This document shows positions 34,947 through 45,163 of a stretch of 64,000 nucleotides of DNA, in pieces. How positions within the stretch are numbered: the stretch's first letter is position 1; each line of letters starts with the position of its first letter. The DNA is from Candidatus Methylobacter titanis (GTDB taxonomy: Bacteria; Pseudomonadota; Gammaproteobacteria; Methylococcales; Methylomonadaceae). Where the stretch lies: the NCBI GenBank assembly GCA_029946125.1, contig JAQSDX010000003.1, forward strand, positions 1 through 64,000. Direction: 5' to 3'. The translations under genes were made by a program, and so were the position numbers. A model generated the notes under the pieces. It had not been told where the DNA came from. It did no database searches and saw only the letters and a list, made by a program, of their open reading frames with translations.

Positions 34947-36416
34947 ATGAACGAAACAACAGTATTCAAACCTTGTGATCTGGTTATCTTTGGCGCTTTA
35001 GGCGATTTATCCCGCCGTAAGTTGCTTATTTCTCTGTATCGACTTGAAAAAGCTAATTTGCTTGAAGCTGATACTCGTATCATTGGCATAGATAGGCATG
35101 AGGGCGATAATTCAGGGTTCATCGAGATTATCCATGAAAGTTTGCAAGAGTTTTTAAATGAAATAATCGATGAAAAAATCTGGGCGAGGTTTTCGGCAAG
35201 ATTGGCTTATCTGAAAATAGATTTAACTCAGATGGATCAATACCCGCTGTTGAATACCCTTATTGATGGGCAGTCCAGGGTCATGGTGAATTATTTTGCC
35301 GTAGCCCCTTCCTTGTTTACCAATATTTGTCAGGGACTGTCTAAGTGCGGGGTTTTGAATGAAGAATCGCGCATGGTGATGGAAAAGCCGATAGGCCACG
35401 ACCTTCAATCTTCAAAAGATATTAATGATGCAGTTGCCGAGGTGTTCAACGAAAAACAGGTCTATCGTATCGATCATTATCTGGGTAAAGAAACGGTACT
35501 TAATTTATTAGCCTTGCGTTTTGCCAATGCTATTTTTACGACCAACTGGGATCACAATACCATTGACCATGTTCAAATTACCGTCGCTGAAGAAGTCGGT
35601 ATTGAAGGGCGCTGGGATTATTTTGATAAAACCGGTCAGTTGCGTGACATGCTGCAAAATCATTTGTTGCAGATTCTGACTTTTGTAGCGATGGAGCCGC
35701 CAGTCAATCTGGAGGCAAAAAGCATACGCAATGAAAAAATAAAGGTTCTTGCCGCGCTACGGCCGATTACCAAGGAAAATGTCGAGCTAAAAACCGTTCG
35801 TGGACTGTACTCGGCGGGGGAGATCAAGGGCAAGCCGGTGCCGGGCTATCTTGAAGAAGTCGGCGCTAATACGGAAAGTACCACAGAGAGCTTTGTCGCG
35901 TTGAAAGTGGCTATTGATAACTGGCGTTGGGCGGGGGTGCCGTTTTATCTGCGCACGGGTAAGCGGATGTCCTATAAGCGTACTGAAATCGTTATTAAGT
36001 TCAAACGCTTGCCGCATAACATCTTTAAAGAAAGCTTTGACGAGCTGCCGTCTAATAAACTGATCATTCACTTGCAGCCGAATGAAGGCATAGAAATTCA
36101 GATGCTGAACAAAATTCCGGGTATCGATGAAAATATTAAACTGCAAAAAACCAAACTGGATTTAAGTTTTTCTGACACCTTCAAAAACAGCAAGATTTTC
36201 GGCGGTTATGAGAAGTTGGTGCTTGAAGCCATGCGGGGCAACCCCACCTTATTTCTGAGTCGTGAAGAGATTGAGCAGGCATGGACTTGGGTCGATTCAA
36301 TACAGGATGCTTGGGCGCATGCCAATGTTGCACCGAAACCTTACTCCGCAGGTACTTGGGGGCCAGAGGCCGCTGACCAATTAATCGCCAGAGACGAAAG
36401 AGCTTGGGAAGAATGA
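34947..36416 (+). CDS. zwf: Glucose-6-phosphate 1-dehydrogenase
   Basis: Oxidises glucose 6-phosphate to 6-phosphogluconolactone with NAD(P). The 489-residue product shows the nucleotide motif FGALGDLSRRKLLISLYRL, the substrate-site signature RIDHYLGKETVLNLLALRFA and later GVPFYLRTGKRM. The length is normal. A TATAAT at 34884-34889 may be the -10 of its promoter, though no good -35 is visible. edd follows 84 bases later and eda after that, so it feeds the Entner-Doudoroff route. No lactonase gene is in the cluster. Confidence 0.96.
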   Translation: MNETTVFKPCDLVIFGALGDLSRRKLLISLYRLEKANLLEADTRIIGIDRHEGDNSGFIEIIHESLQEFLNEIIDEKIWARFSARLAYLKIDLTQMDQYPLLNTLIDGQSRVMVNYFAVAPSLFTNICQGLSKCGVLNEESRMVMEKPIGHDLQSSKDINDAVAEVFNEKQVYRIDHYLGKETVLNLLALRFANAIFTTNWDHNTIDHVQITVAEEVGIEGRWDYFDKTGQLRDMLQNHLLQILTFVAMEPPVNLEAKSIRNEKIKVLAALRPITKENVELKTVRGLYSAGEIKGKPVPGYLEEVGANTESTTESFVALKVAIDNWRWAGVPFYLRTGKRMSYKRTEIVIKFKRLPHNIFKESFDELPSNKLIIHLQPNEGIEIQMLNKIPGIDENIKLQKTKLDLSFSDTFKNSKIFGGYEKLVLEAMRGNPTLFLSREEIEQAWTWVDSIQDAWAHANVAPKPYSAGTWGPEAADQLIARDERAWEE

Positions 36417-36499
36417 AATAGATAACAAGCCGGTATGGCTATCGGCTATTGCCGCTACTCATCTTGCTACAATGATTAACTGTAGAAAAAGGAACAACT

Positions 36500-38320
36500 A
36501 TGCATCCCGTATTAGAACAAGTGACTAACGATATTATTGAACGCAGCCGTGAAACTCGCGCCGCCTATCTGGCGCGTATTGATGCGGCAGTAAAACAAGA
36601 GCCGCATCGTGCCGAGCTTGCATGCGGCAATCTTGCCCATGCCTTTGCCGCTTGCGGTGCCGATGAAAAAAGTGATTTAACCGGTCATCAAAAAGCCAAT
36701 ATTGCGATTATTTCTTCTTATAATGACATGCTGTCGGCACATGAGCCGTTTAAGGACTCTCCGGCGCTGATCAAGGCCGCCATCAAGGAAGCCGGCGGTG
36801 TTGCCCAGTTTGCTGCTGGCGTACCGGCCATGTGTGACGGCGTCACTCAAGGCCGTCCCGGCATGGAACTGTCGCTGTTCAGCCGTGATGTGATTGCAAT
36901 GGCTACGGCCATAGGTTTAAGCCACAACATGTTTGATGGCGCATTGTACTTAGGCGTCTGCGACAAGATTGTGCCCGGACTGCTGATCGGCGCTTTGAGT
37001 TTCGGCCATTTGCCTGCGTTGTTCGTACCGGCAGGTCCTATGCCTAGCGGTCTGCCCAACAAAGAAAAAGTGCGTATCCGCCAGCTTTACGCCGAAGGGA
37101 AAATCGGCCGTAAAGAACTGCTGGAGTCTGAGTCTGCGTCTTATCACAGTGCCGGTACTTGTACGTTTTACGGCACCGCAAACAGCAACCAGATGATGGT
37201 GGAGATTATGGGCTTGCATCTGCCGGGCAGTTCGTTCATTAATCCTTATACGCCATTGCGCGATGAACTGACCAAAGCCGCTGCCAAACAGGTTTTAAAA
37301 TTTACTGCGCTGGGTAATGATTTTCGGCCGATTGGTCATATGATCGATGAAAAAGCGATTGTGAATGCGATTGTCGGCTTATTGGCAACGGGCGGCTCCA
37401 CCAATCACACCATCCATCTGGTCGCCATTGCGCGTGCAGCCGGCATCATTATCAACTGGGATGATTTTGATAACCTTTCCAGAGCCATACCGTTTTTAAC
37501 CCGTATTTATCCGAACGGTCATGCCGATATTAATCATTTCCAGGCTGCCGGCGGTATGGGGGTACTGATTGCCGAACTGTTAAAGAACGGCCTGTTGCAT
37601 GAAGATATTCTGACGGTTGCAGACCAACGAGGCATGAAGAATTATGTACAAGAACCCAGGCTGGTTGACGGAAAATTAACCTGGGTGCCTTGCCCTGAAG
37701 CATCTTTAGACGCCAAAGTTATCAGTACCGTCGCCAAACCCTTTGCAACCGGTGGCGGTTTGCATGTTATGCACGGCAATTTGGGGCGCGGGGTGTCAAA
37801 AGTTTCTGCTGTGGCAGAAATACACCAGATCGTTGAGGCGCCGGCGATGGTATTTGATGATCAGGACGATGTGGTTGCGGCCTTTAGACGCGGCGAAATG
37901 GAGAAAGATGTTATTGTGGTGCTCCGCTTCCAGGGGCCGAAATCCAACGGTATGCCCGAACTGCACAAATTGACGCCGCCTTTGGGTGTGCTGCAGGATA
38001 GAGGCTTTAAAGTCGCGCTGGTGACGGATGGACGCATGTCCGGCGCTTCAGGTAAAGTACCCTCAGCCATCCATATGTGTCCCGAGTGTGAAGAGGGAGG
38101 TCCGTTAACGAAAGTGCGCACCGGTGACATTATCCATCTGAACACCCAAACCGGCGAGGTCAATGTACTGGTAGATGCGGATGAGTTTAATGCCCGTATT
38201 CCGGCGGCGAATAGTGCCAAAGGCCATCATTTCGGCATGGGCCGTGAGTTGTTTGGCGGTTTCCGTCTGGGTGCATCTTCTGCTGAAACCGGTGCCTCCA
38301 ATCTGTTTGTCGTCGATTAA
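36500..38320 (+). CDS. edd: Phosphogluconate dehydratase
   Basis: Dehydrates 6-phosphogluconate to 2-keto-3-deoxy-6-phosphogluconate, using a 4Fe-4S cluster as in the IlvD/Edd family. The 606-residue product contains the family markers [57 protein letters not shown] and [17 protein letters not shown]. The Cys in MCDG and GTCTFYG are the expected cluster ligands. An AAAAGGAACAA ribosome binding site precedes the ATG. Second gene of zwf-edd-eda. Confidence 0.96.
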   Translation: MHPVLEQVTNDIIERSRETRAAYLARIDAAVKQEPHRAELACGNLAHAFAACGADEKSDLTGHQKANIAIISSYNDMLSAHEPFKDSPALIKAAIKEAGGVAQFAAGVPAMCDGVTQGRPGMELSLFSRDVIAMATAIGLSHNMFDGALYLGVCDKIVPGLLIGALSFGHLPALFVPAGPMPSGLPNKEKVRIRQLYAEGKIGRKELLESESASYHSAGTCTFYGTANSNQMMVEIMGLHLPGSSFINPYTPLRDELTKAAAKQVLKFTALGNDFRPIGHMIDEKAIVNAIVGLLATGGSTNHTIHLVAIARAAGIIINWDDFDNLSRAIPFLTRIYPNGHADINHFQAAGGMGVLIAELLKNGLLHEDILTVADQRGMKNYVQEPRLVDGKLTWVPCPEASLDAKVISTVAKPFATGGGLHVMHGNLGRGVSKVSAVAEIHQIVEAPAMVFDDQDDVVAAFRRGEMEKDVIVVLRFQGPKSNGMPELHKLTPPLGVLQDRGFKVALVTDGRMSGASGKVPSAIHMCPECEEGGPLTKVRTGDIIHLNTQTGEVNVLVDADEFNARIPAANSAKGHHFGMGRELFGGFRLGASSAETGASNLFVVD

Positions 38321-38344
38321 TAACTATAAAAATTTGGTATAACA

Positions 38345-38995
38345 ATGACTAAAAATAACTGGAAAATTCAACCTAATATTATTTTAAATACTTGCCCGGT
38401 AATGCCTGTAATGGTCATCCAGAATTTAGAGGATGCTGTTCCTCTGGCCAAAGCTTTGGTTGCTGGCGGCATCAAAGTGCTGGAAATCACGTTACGCACG
38501 CCGATAGCGCTTGATGCGATCAGGCTTATCAGTCAGGAAGTCGAAGGCGCTATCGTCGGTGCGGGCACCATTACTACGCCCGAACAATTGAAAGCAGCGG
38601 AACAGGCCGGTGCCGTTTTTGCGATCAGTCCCGGATTAACGCCGAAGCTTCTAGCCGCCGCTCAGGCCGGAAATATAGCTTTGATTCCGGGCATAGCCAC
38701 CTTGTCGGAACTGATGTTAGGCATGGAGTATGGACTGGATCATTTTAAATTCTTCCCTGCCGAAGCAGCAGGTGGCATACCCATGCTAAAATCTATTTCC
38801 GGCCCCGTTCCTGGCGTGACTTTTTGCCCGACAGGCGGTATTTCGCCGGAAAATTACAACAGTTACTTGCAGTTAAGCAATGTTGCCTGCGTTGGCGGAT
38901 CATGGCTGGTGCCAGCAGATGTGATAAAATCGAAAAATTGGGCTAAGGTGACTGAACTGGCAAAACAGACCCTAGACAGAGCTGTTTCGGCTTGA
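38345..38995 (+). CDS. eda: 2-keto-3-deoxy-6-phosphogluconate aldolase
   Basis: Splits KDPG into pyruvate and glyceraldehyde 3-phosphate. The 216-residue product has [11 protein letters not shown] (Glu general base), [31 protein letters not shown], and the Schiff-base Lys in [13 protein letters not shown]. It also has [16 protein letters not shown] for phosphate binding. It starts 25 bases after edd and is followed by a terminator-like hairpin. Confidence 0.96.
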   Translation: MTKNNWKIQPNIILNTCPVMPVMVIQNLEDAVPLAKALVAGGIKVLEITLRTPIALDAIRLISQEVEGAIVGAGTITTPEQLKAAEQAGAVFAISPGLTPKLLAAAQAGNIALIPGIATLSELMLGMEYGLDHFKFFPAEAAGGIPMLKSISGPVPGVTFCPTGGISPENYNSYLQLSNVACVGGSWLVPADVIKSKNWAKVTELAKQTLDRAVSA

Positions 38996-39096
38996 TTGCA
39001 TACTTTACGCCACTAGCTAAATAGATGAATGATGTTTTGGGGACTGTTATTGTATAAGTAAGTTCCCTTTAGAATACTAGCGAAGATCAATTGCAC

Positions 39097-39143
39097 AAAA
39101 GGCCGGCTAAATCTCGTAACTTAACGATTTAGCTAGCCTTTTT
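39097..39143 (+). terminator. Terminator of zwf-edd-eda
   Basis: AAAAGGC, two unpaired bases and GCTAAATC pair with GATTTAGC, two bases and GCCTTTTT, with a ten-base loop. A T run closes the hairpin. It separates the operon from gltA. Confidence 0.75.
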
Positions 39144-39181
39144 ATGCCGCTACAGACTATGTTTCAACACCGAGAAAACCT

Positions 39182-40483
39182 ATGACTAAACTGCGCAGTG
39201 TTACCTTAAATGAGAAAGCTCAGTCTTTATGTGAGCTGCCGATTTTATCTGGAGCTACGGGGCCCGATGTAGTAGATATTCAAACTTTGTACCAACAGAC
39301 CGGTATGTTTACCTATGACCCCGGGTTTACCTCCACGGCCAGTTGCAGTTCAGCGATAACCTATATAGATGGCGAGAAAGGCATACTGCTTTATCGCGGT
39401 TACCCTATCGAGCAACTTGCAGAACATTGTACTTTTTTGGAGGTTTGTTATCTGCTGTTGAATGGCGAATTACCCGACACCGATGAAATACAGAAGTTCG
39501 AAGACACCATAACCCTGCACACGATGGTGCACGATCAGCTGACTAACTTTTTTAAAGGATTCCGTCGCGATGCACACCCGATGGCCATTATGGTGGGTGT
39601 TGTTGGTGCATTGTCATCGTTTTATCATGACGCGCTGGACATTAAGTCTAAGAAAGATCGTGACCTGAGCGCCATTCGCCTGATCGCCAAAGTACCGACC
39701 ATCGTGGCGATGTGTCATAAGTACAGCACCGGCTTACCGTTTATGTATCCGCAAAATAAGCTAAATTACGTTGAAAACTTTATGCGGATGATGCTGGGTA
39801 CGCCTTGTGACGAGTTCTCGCCTAATCCTGTCTTGGTCAGAGCGTTGGACAGAATTTTGATCCTGCATGCCGATCATGAACAAAATGCGTCGACGTCAAC
39901 CGTGCGCTTAGCCGGTTCCAGTGGCGCCAATCCCTATGCCTGTATTACTGCCGGGATTGCCTGCCTTTGGGGAGCAGCCCATGGCGGTGCTAATGAGGCT
40001 GTACTCAATATGCTGGAGGAGATTGGCGATGTTTCCAACATTACTACCTTTATAAACAAGGCCAAGGACAAACGCGATCCGTTCAGACTGATGGGTTTTG
40101 GTCATCGGGTTTATAAAAACTATGACCCGCGTGCCAAGTTAATGCGTGACACTTGTCATGAAGTACTCACGGAATTAGGCCTGCACGATGATAAAATATT
40201 CAAATTAGCGTTGGAGTTGGAGCGCATTGCCCTTGAAGATCAATACTTCGTCGAGAAAAAACTTTACCCGAACGTCGATTATTATTCCGGCATTGTGCTG
40301 CATGCATTAGGCATACCCAGTAACATGTTTACCGCGATGTTCGCTATGGGTCGAACCGTGGGCTGGATTGCTCATTGGGATGAAATGATAGCCGATCCTG
40401 AGCAAAGAATAGGGCGTCCAAGGCAGCTTTATACCGGTGCAGCAAAACGTGATATTCCGCCGCAGCATATTAAACGGGCTTAG
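39182..40483 (+). CDS. gltA: Citrate synthase
   Basis: Condenses acetyl-CoA and oxaloacetate at the entry of the citric acid cycle. The 433-residue product resembles the hexameric type II enzyme. It has the N-terminal domain ([20 protein letters not shown]), the catalytic His in [44 protein letters not shown] with the second His, and the catalytic Asp region near [12 protein letters not shown]. It stands alone after the eda terminator. In a methanotroph it would serve mainly biosynthesis. Confidence 0.96.
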   Translation: MTKLRSVTLNEKAQSLCELPILSGATGPDVVDIQTLYQQTGMFTYDPGFTSTASCSSAITYIDGEKGILLYRGYPIEQLAEHCTFLEVCYLLLNGELPDTDEIQKFEDTITLHTMVHDQLTNFFKGFRRDAHPMAIMVGVVGALSSFYHDALDIKSKKDRDLSAIRLIAKVPTIVAMCHKYSTGLPFMYPQNKLNYVENFMRMMLGTPCDEFSPNPVLVRALDRILILHADHEQNASTSTVRLAGSSGANPYACITAGIACLWGAAHGGANEAVLNMLEEIGDVSNITTFINKAKDKRDPFRLMGFGHRVYKNYDPRAKLMRDTCHEVLTELGLHDDKIFKLALELERIALEDQYFVEKKLYPNVDYYSGIVLHALGIPSNMFTAMFAMGRTVGWIAHWDEMIADPEQRIGRPRQLYTGAAKRDIPPQHIKRA

Positions 40484-40520
40484 TGCTTGTAAAGTTAGCC
40501 ATTATTAATGGGTAATACCG

Positions 40521-40566
40521 CGAACGACTGCATGCAAAAGCCAATAGCTATTTTTGCGGTCGTTCG
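40521..40566. terminator. Bidirectional hairpin between gltA and the esterase gene
   Basis: CGAACGAC and GTCGTTCG (40521-40528 and 40559-40566) with inner GCAAAA/TTTTTGC arms form a long interrupted stem between two convergent genes. There is no extended T run outside the stem. Confidence 0.5.
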
Positions 40567-40571
40567 TCGTT

Positions 40572-41261
40572 TCAATCATTTGCTGAAGGGCATCTAAAAA
40601 TTGAATTGATAAACGCTGAAATGTGTTGAATTTCTTCAATGCAAAGACTGTGTTCCATAATGTAATCATGCCATTCGATATTGTAATCCATCAATTTTAG
40701 CGTATCGAATGCGGCTTTGCCGGACTCGACTGCAACGACGGGGTCTATGATGCCGTGAGCCATAAATATCGGTGTAGCCTTATTGGCGGCTGAATGCTCG
40801 GTTTTTAATTGTTCAATTGTCGGCAAATAAGTCGACAGCGCAACAATTCCGGCCAATTGATGCGGGTACTTTAAGCCGGTATGAAGCGCAATCACGCCTC
40901 CCTGGGAAAATCCGGCCAGTAAAATATGTGTTGATGGGATACCCTTGTCAATTTCCTGCTGGATCAATGGTTCAATCAAGTTGGCTGATTGATAGATACC
41001 GTCAATATCGACTTTGCGTTCCAGCGACATCTCCAAAATGTCGTACCAGGAGCGCATCGACATCCCTCCGTTGATGGTGACAGCCTGGATCGGCGCATTG
41101 GGAAAGATGAAATGGATATGGGCTTTCGCGGTTAACAGCAGTTCGGGAATCAGTCCTTCAAAATCATGACCATCGGCGCCTAATCCATGTAACCATATGA
41201 CGGAATATAGGTGCTCGGATTCAGGCTGTATTTCGATGGTGCTAAGTTGTCCGGAATTCAT
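40572..41261 (-). CDS. Carboxylesterase, phospholipase/carboxylesterase (Abhydrolase_2) family
   Basis: A cytoplasmic serine hydrolase of 229 residues. It has the family start YSVIWLHGLGADGHDFEGLI (oxyanion HGLGADG), FIFPNAPIQAVTINGG, and the nucleophile elbow LLAGFSQGGVIAL. An Asp follows in HGIIDPVVAVESGKAAFDTL, with a His near the C-terminus (YIMEHSLCIEE). Substrates are probably short acyl esters. It is followed on the same strand by a GFA-family gene upstream at 41281, with 20 bases between, so the two may be co-transcribed. Confidence 0.9.
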   Translation of the reverse strand: MNSGQLSTIEIQPESEHLYSVIWLHGLGADGHDFEGLIPELLLTAKAHIHFIFPNAPIQAVTINGGMSMRSWYDILEMSLERKVDIDGIYQSANLIEPLIQQEIDKGIPSTHILLAGFSQGGVIALHTGLKYPHQLAGIVALSTYLPTIEQLKTEHSAANKATPIFMAHGIIDPVVAVESGKAAFDTLKLMDYNIEWHDYIMEHSLCIEEIQHISAFINSIFRCPSAND

Positions 41262-41280
41262 AAATTCTCCAAAATAGTAA

Positions 41281-41694
41281 TCAATGCAAGGGATTGCCGT
41301 TAAATTTCGGCAGATCAGGGTTCATAGTGTCCCATGGCTGGGCATCTGCAACCCAAATATCTTTTTTGGGCTGAAAAATACCGGGATCATCGAGCGTTGC
41401 GGCGGCGACTGTTCTTATGTTGGTAAAGGTGCTGTTCCTGCCAAACAACGAGGTTCCGCATTCCGGGCAAAAAGCACGATAAACGGTATTGCCACTTGCC
41501 GCAACTGTGGCATATTCTTTATAGTTACCGGTTATGGTAAGGGCTGAGCTTGGAACAAATAGGCCGGCAAAATAGGGGGCGCCAATCGCTTTTTGACAGG
41601 TTCGACAATGGCAGTTGAAACCACTGATAGGTTTAGTCGATATTTTATATCTGACCGCACCGCAAAGACAGCCGCCGGTAATGGGCAGTTTCAT
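41281..41694 (-). CDS. GFA-family zinc protein (formaldehyde-activating enzyme-like)
   Basis: A 137-residue protein of the CENP-V/GFA fold. The zinc-binding Cys sets are GGCLCGAVRY, NCHCRTCQKAIG and FCPECGTSLFG. Family members include a glutathione-dependent formaldehyde-activating enzyme, but most are uncharacterised, so the activity is not assigned. The start at 41694 (MKLPITGG) has an AAGGAG ribosome binding site; the extension to 41715 lacks one. The gene precedes the esterase gene, a partner that would suit S-formylglutathione chemistry; this is speculation. Confidence 0.85.
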   Translation of the reverse strand: MKLPITGGCLCGAVRYKISTKPISGFNCHCRTCQKAIGAPYFAGLFVPSSALTITGNYKEYATVAASGNTVYRAFCPECGTSLFGRNSTFTNIRTVAAATLDDPGIFQPKKDIWVADAQPWDTMNPDLPKFNGNPLH

Positions 41695-41821
41695 ATTTTT
41701 CTCCTTCGACTGCACGGACAGATATTTGCCCCCTGTAATTGCAGGGGAGATTTGCCGGAAAATCTTAGTACAATAGGGCGAATATAGCTAAGTTTTAGTA
41801 AACAACACAGGGTCATAAACA

Positions 41822-42142
41822 ATGTGGGATGATCTTATTTTAATCGCTTTATTGCTGGGTGCATATCTGTACTGGTTTAACGGGCAGCAGGTCAAGGAGA
41901 TTGCACTTAAAGCAGTCAGGGCGCATTGCTCGAATCTGGATGTCCAAATGCTGGATGAGTATGTTGCGCTAAACAGCATCCGGCTGGTCAGAGATCAAAC
42001 CGGGAAGATGGGAGTGCGACGGGCATTTTTGTTTGAGTTTTCTTCAACCGGGAATGAGCGCTATAACGGAGCTTGTATTATGCTCGGGCGGCGAGTCAAA
42101 TCCATTCATATGGAGCCGTACCGGTTTGACGAGGAATTTTAA
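41822..42142 (+). CDS. DUF3301 family protein
   Basis: A 106-residue protein with an N-terminal membrane helix (LILIALLLGAYLYWF) and a soluble domain that contains AHCSNLDVQMLDEYVALNSI and RRAFLFEFSSTGNERYNGA, matching what I know of DUF3301, a gammaproteobacterial family with no assigned function. It is divergent from the GFA gene and 23 bases before the zinc-ribbon gene, with which it probably forms an operon. Confidence 0.75.
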   Translation: MWDDLILIALLLGAYLYWFNGQQVKEIALKAVRAHCSNLDVQMLDEYVALNSIRLVRDQTGKMGVRRAFLFEFSSTGNERYNGACIMLGRRVKSIHMEPYRFDEEF

Positions 42143-42165
42143 AAAATAATTTTGTGGAGGATCAA

Positions 42166-42453
42166 ATGAGTCAGTGTTCAGTCTGTGGTCATGAACGTAA
42201 CGATAGTGATATTAAGTGTCCGGAATGTGGCCATTTTTACTCAAAAATTGCCGAGATTATTGCCGAACAGGAAGCGCAGGAGGAAATGCAAACATTTCGT
42301 GGGCGATGTAAAAGAATCTTTAACGCGGAGGATAGTAAGCTCGCATTATTGACCGAGTTGAAGCTGATGAGGGAGGGACTGACTAAAAAAGGCCTATTTG
42401 CGCTTTTTGTCATTTTCGTCTTTGTGTTTGCTTTGGTTGCTTCTGTTTTGTAG
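42166..42453 (+). CDS. Small zinc-ribbon membrane protein
   Basis: A 95-residue protein. The N-terminus has two CxxC pairs (CSVCGHERNDSDIKCPECGH), a zinc ribbon. A charged helical middle follows, and the C-terminus is a single membrane helix (LFALFVIFVFVFALVASVL). The ATG at 42166 has a GTGGAGGATC ribosome binding site. No family assigned. Tail-anchored zinc-ribbon proteins often act as adaptors, but that is inference. Confidence 0.7.
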   Translation: MSQCSVCGHERNDSDIKCPECGHFYSKIAEIIAEQEAQEEMQTFRGRCKRIFNAEDSKLALLTELKLMREGLTKKGLFALFVIFVFVFALVASVL

Positions 42454-42473
42454 TCATCATTAAGCGATGACGT

Positions 42474-42524
42474 GCGCCATACGCTAAGCTGTTAGCTTTC
42501 CACAAACAGCTTAAGGTATGGCGC
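42474..42524. terminator. Bidirectional hairpin between zinc-ribbon gene and fdxA
   Basis: GCGCCATAC and TAAGCTGTT, separated by two bases, pair with AACAGCTTA and GTATGGCGC, giving two nine-base stems broken by a two-base bulge. The element lies between convergent genes and has no T run. Confidence 0.6.
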
Positions 42525-42539
42525 TGGGTCTAAGCTAAC

Positions 42540-42863
42540 CTATCTTTCCAATAGATCGAGTTTGCCTTCTTTCCCGTTCCAATCATCCGCATCAGTTAAA
42601 GGCGGTTTTACATCGGTAATAATAGGCCATTGTTTGGCCAGTTCAGCATTTAATGCGATGAAAACTTCCTGTCCTTCAGGCAATTCATCTTCTGCAAAAA
42701 TTGCGTTGGCGGGGCATTCAGGTTCGCATAACGTGCAATCGATACACTCATCTGGATCAATAACCAGAAAGTTAGGGCCTTCATGAAAGCAATCTACAGG
42801 ACATACATCTACACAGTCAGTAAATTTGCATTTAATACAGTTTTCGGTGACTACAAAAGTCAT
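42540..42863 (-). CDS. fdxA: Ferredoxin FdxA, 7Fe-8S type
   Basis: A small electron carrier of 107 residues. The Cys pattern [17 protein letters not shown], then [12 protein letters not shown], fits one 3Fe-4S and one 4Fe-4S cluster as in FdxA. The C-terminal extension of about 45 residues ([20 protein letters not shown]) is typical of the proteobacterial type. It stands alone on the minus strand. Confidence 0.94.
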   Translation of the reverse strand: MTFVVTENCIKCKFTDCVDVCPVDCFHEGPNFLVIDPDECIDCTLCEPECPANAIFAEDELPEGQEVFIALNAELAKQWPIITDVKPPLTDADDWNGKEGKLDLLER

Positions 42864-43012
42864 AATTATTACCCGGAAAGTTGATTTCTAATTTAAGGCG
42901 TTATTCTAGCAGAAAGCATGGGATGATTGAATGCCGAGTTTGTTAAACACATCATTTAGCCGGGTTTGCTGTGATACCGAGGCAAGTAATGGCATCGTCA
43001 ATAGAGGCTCAT

Positions 43013-43489
43013 TTAGTCTTCGCGCCATTCTGAATAAGGATGTATTGCAAGATTGTTATTGTAATAACGTAAATCCCCGGTGACTTCCAAGCCTAGCCAG
43101 TAAGGTTTTGAAAAAGATTGTCCTGTTTCGTCCAGTTCAATTTCAGCGACTATCAAGCCCTGATTGTCGCCTGCAAACTCATCTATTTCCCAAAGATGAT
43201 TATCATCAGTGACGAAATGACGGGTTTTTTCGATTAATGGTTTTCTGCAAAGATTCATTAATATTTCGTTTGCATCAGTCATTGGAATTTCATATTCATA
43301 TTCATGCCGGTGAGTGCCGACAGTCGCCGTTTTTATGTTCAACCACGCATGATTATTGCTGATGCGCACCCTGATTGAGCTGGTTGCCTGAGAGCTTAAA
43401 TAGCCTTGTCGATATTCTACCGAATGGCTAACGTATTTGCGCCAGTCATCATTGGCGAGCAAAAATTTATGTTCTATTTCTATAGCCAT
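43013..43489 (-). CDS. CYTH domain protein (triphosphate tunnel metalloenzyme)
   Basis: A 158-residue protein that begins MAIEIEHKFLLANDDW, the ExExK signature of the CYTH fold. It continues with basic and acidic strands (RQGYLSSQATSSIRVRIS, EYEYEIPMTDANEI, LWEIDEFAGDNQGLIVAEIE) that form the tunnel. Short stand-alone members often hydrolyse tripolyphosphate or adenylate-like triphosphates with a divalent metal. The exact substrate is not predictable. It lies upstream of no obvious partner. Confidence 0.88.
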   Translation of the reverse strand: MAIEIEHKFLLANDDWRKYVSHSVEYRQGYLSSQATSSIRVRISNNHAWLNIKTATVGTHRHEYEYEIPMTDANEILMNLCRKPLIEKTRHFVTDDNHLWEIDEFAGDNQGLIVAEIELDETGQSFSKPYWLGLEVTGDLRYYNNNLAIHPYSEWRED

Positions 43490-43545
43490 GAGTAGATGTC
43501 TTTAGTATGGGTTACCATTCAGCTTGCGTAGCCAGACTAACCGGA

Positions 43546-43770
43546 TTAATGGAAAAAATGATCGTCATCGGCAACTATGTCGTCATTAGAATAGTCGTCC
43601 AGCGACAATGATTCTCCGGGAATTGTCTTTTCTTCCATTGCCCATTCTCCCAAATCAATCAATTTACACCGTTCGGAGCAGAATGGTTTGGAGACTTGTT
43701 CAGGAGTCCAGAGTACAGAGCATCCGCAGTTAGGGCACTTTACAATCAGTGTTTTATTGGATGTCGACAT
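43546..43770 (-). CDS. yacG: DNA gyrase inhibitor YacG
   Basis: A small zinc protein of 74 residues that binds GyrB and blocks gyrase DNA binding in E. coli. The four Cys lie in KCPNCGCSV and [15 protein letters not shown], and the tail is acidic ([17 protein letters not shown]). It overlaps the zapD stop by one base and is last in the pilBCD-coaE-zapD-yacG cluster, a gene order well conserved in gammaproteobacteria. Confidence 0.93.
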   Translation of the reverse strand: MSTSNKTLIVKCPNCGCSVLWTPEQVSKPFCSERCKLIDLGEWAMEEKTIPGESLSLDDYSNDDIVADDDHFFH

Positions 43771-44555
43771 TAGAAGAGACAGCGGGTTAGATAAAAAGGA
43801 ATATCGTCAGGACTTTGTGTTGGGCGTTTATTGTCGGTAGACGGCACCATGAACCGGATGGTGCAGCGGTGTTTGCCGCCACTGATTTCTGCAAAGCAAT
43901 GTATGGATTTATCCAAGCTGACTTTAAGCAGTTGGTGGAGTTGGTGGGGTTGGTGGGCGTCCAGCGAAAATTGAAAAAAACCGGCTTCAGCTATCTCATG
44001 AGTAGGGGCGCTGCAATGACGAATAAAATTAAGAATCAGATCAATTGCGATACGAATGTCATTAAATGGGCTGCTCCAGTGTTCCAGGTCTTTTAATCGG
44101 GTAGCTTCATCCTGCTCAAGCCAGTAATGGAATTCGGGTAAGTCGAAAGAACAGGTTCCGCCAGGGATGGAACTACGTTGAGCAATGCTCTGGAATAGGT
44201 CGCTTTCCATGACAAGGGTGCCGATTTTTCCGTTAGTGGCATAGAGGTTTTTACTGGTTTGATTTAATGTGCTAAGCAGTTCTTCCAGTTTTTGAGTATC
44301 GACGCTTTGGTTATGGGCAATTTTATTGAGTACGTTGGCATGCCGATCCAGCTCTTTCAGGATTTCTGATTTGAGATCATTGCGTCTAAAAATAGTCATG
44401 ATATCGAGCAGCACGCTGATTGCAGCGCGTTTATCGTTAACCGTATCGCCCGTTAAAAAATGGCTGAATTGCAGGAAAAGTTGTTCTAGCCGTATAAAAA
44501 CCCGGATGCGTTCATTGAGCGGGAATTCATAGGTAATAGTAGTATTCACAGACAA
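43770..44555 (-). CDS. zapD: Cell division protein ZapD
   Basis: Cross-links FtsZ filaments at the division ring. The 261-residue product has the family N-terminus [20 protein letters not shown] and [20 protein letters not shown] in the middle, and ends with a beta-rich region including [17 protein letters not shown]. It follows coaE by one base and precedes yacG, as in other gammaproteobacteria. Confidence 0.93.
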   Translation of the reverse strand: MSVNTTITYEFPLNERIRVFIRLEQLFLQFSHFLTGDTVNDKRAAISVLLDIMTIFRRNDLKSEILKELDRHANVLNKIAHNQSVDTQKLEELLSTLNQTSKNLYATNGKIGTLVMESDLFQSIAQRSSIPGGTCSFDLPEFHYWLEQDEATRLKDLEHWSSPFNDIRIAIDLILNFIRHCSAPTHEIAEAGFFQFSLDAHQPHQLHQLLKVSLDKSIHCFAEISGGKHRCTIRFMVPSTDNKRPTQSPDDIPFYLTRCLF

Positions 44556-44556
44556 G

Positions 44557-45159
44557 TTAATCCTGGTAAGCGCTTAATGAAAGGTATAAATTGTGCAGTT
44601 TTTTTACCTGTTCTGCAAGTCTATAATCAGTATTCGAGTTATCAATCAGATCGTCGGCTTTTGCTTTTCTGAATGCTCTGGACACCTGGTTGTCGATTAT
44701 GGACTGTATTCTGGCAACGGTCAGATTATCTCGAATCGTAACGCGTTCAATTTGCGTCTCAACAGGGCAGTCGATAACCAGTATCCGGTCAACAAGATGC
44801 GTCATGCCGGTTTCGAATAATAATGGAATGCTGATGATGCAATACGGAGCAATGAGTTGTTCAAGTTCTGTTTGCAGGGTTTTGTAGATTAAGGGATGAA
44901 GTATCGATTCAAGTTTTTGTTTCTGTTTGAGATCGGAAAAAACCAGTTCCCTGAGATTTTGTCTATTCAACGAGCCGTCCGGGTTGAGGATGGCGGGGCC
45001 AAATTCCTGTCGTATTCGAGCAAGTGCCGGCTGTCCTTTTTCGACCAGTCGATGGGCTATTTCATCAGCATCAAGCACCGGGATATTTAAAGCAGAAAAA
45101 ATCCGGGCAACTGTCGATTTTCCACAGCCTATGCCACCGGTTAATCCGATTTTCAGCAC
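44557..45159 (-). CDS. coaE: Dephospho-CoA kinase
   Basis: Final step of coenzyme A synthesis: phosphorylates the ribose 3'-OH of dephospho-CoA with ATP. The 200-residue product has the P-loop GLTGGIGCGKSTVARIF, the substrate region VLDADEIAHRLVEKGQPAL, and IPLLFETGMTHLVDRILVID. It lies four bases after pilD and just before zapD. Confidence 0.95.
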   Translation of the reverse strand: MLKIGLTGGIGCGKSTVARIFSALNIPVLDADEIAHRLVEKGQPALARIRQEFGPAILNPDGSLNRQNLRELVFSDLKQKQKLESILHPLIYKTLQTELEQLIAPYCIISIPLLFETGMTHLVDRILVIDCPVETQIERVTIRDNLTVARIQSIIDNQVSRAFRKAKADDLIDNSNTDYRLAEQVKKLHNLYLSLSAYQD

Positions 45160-45163
45160 GATT

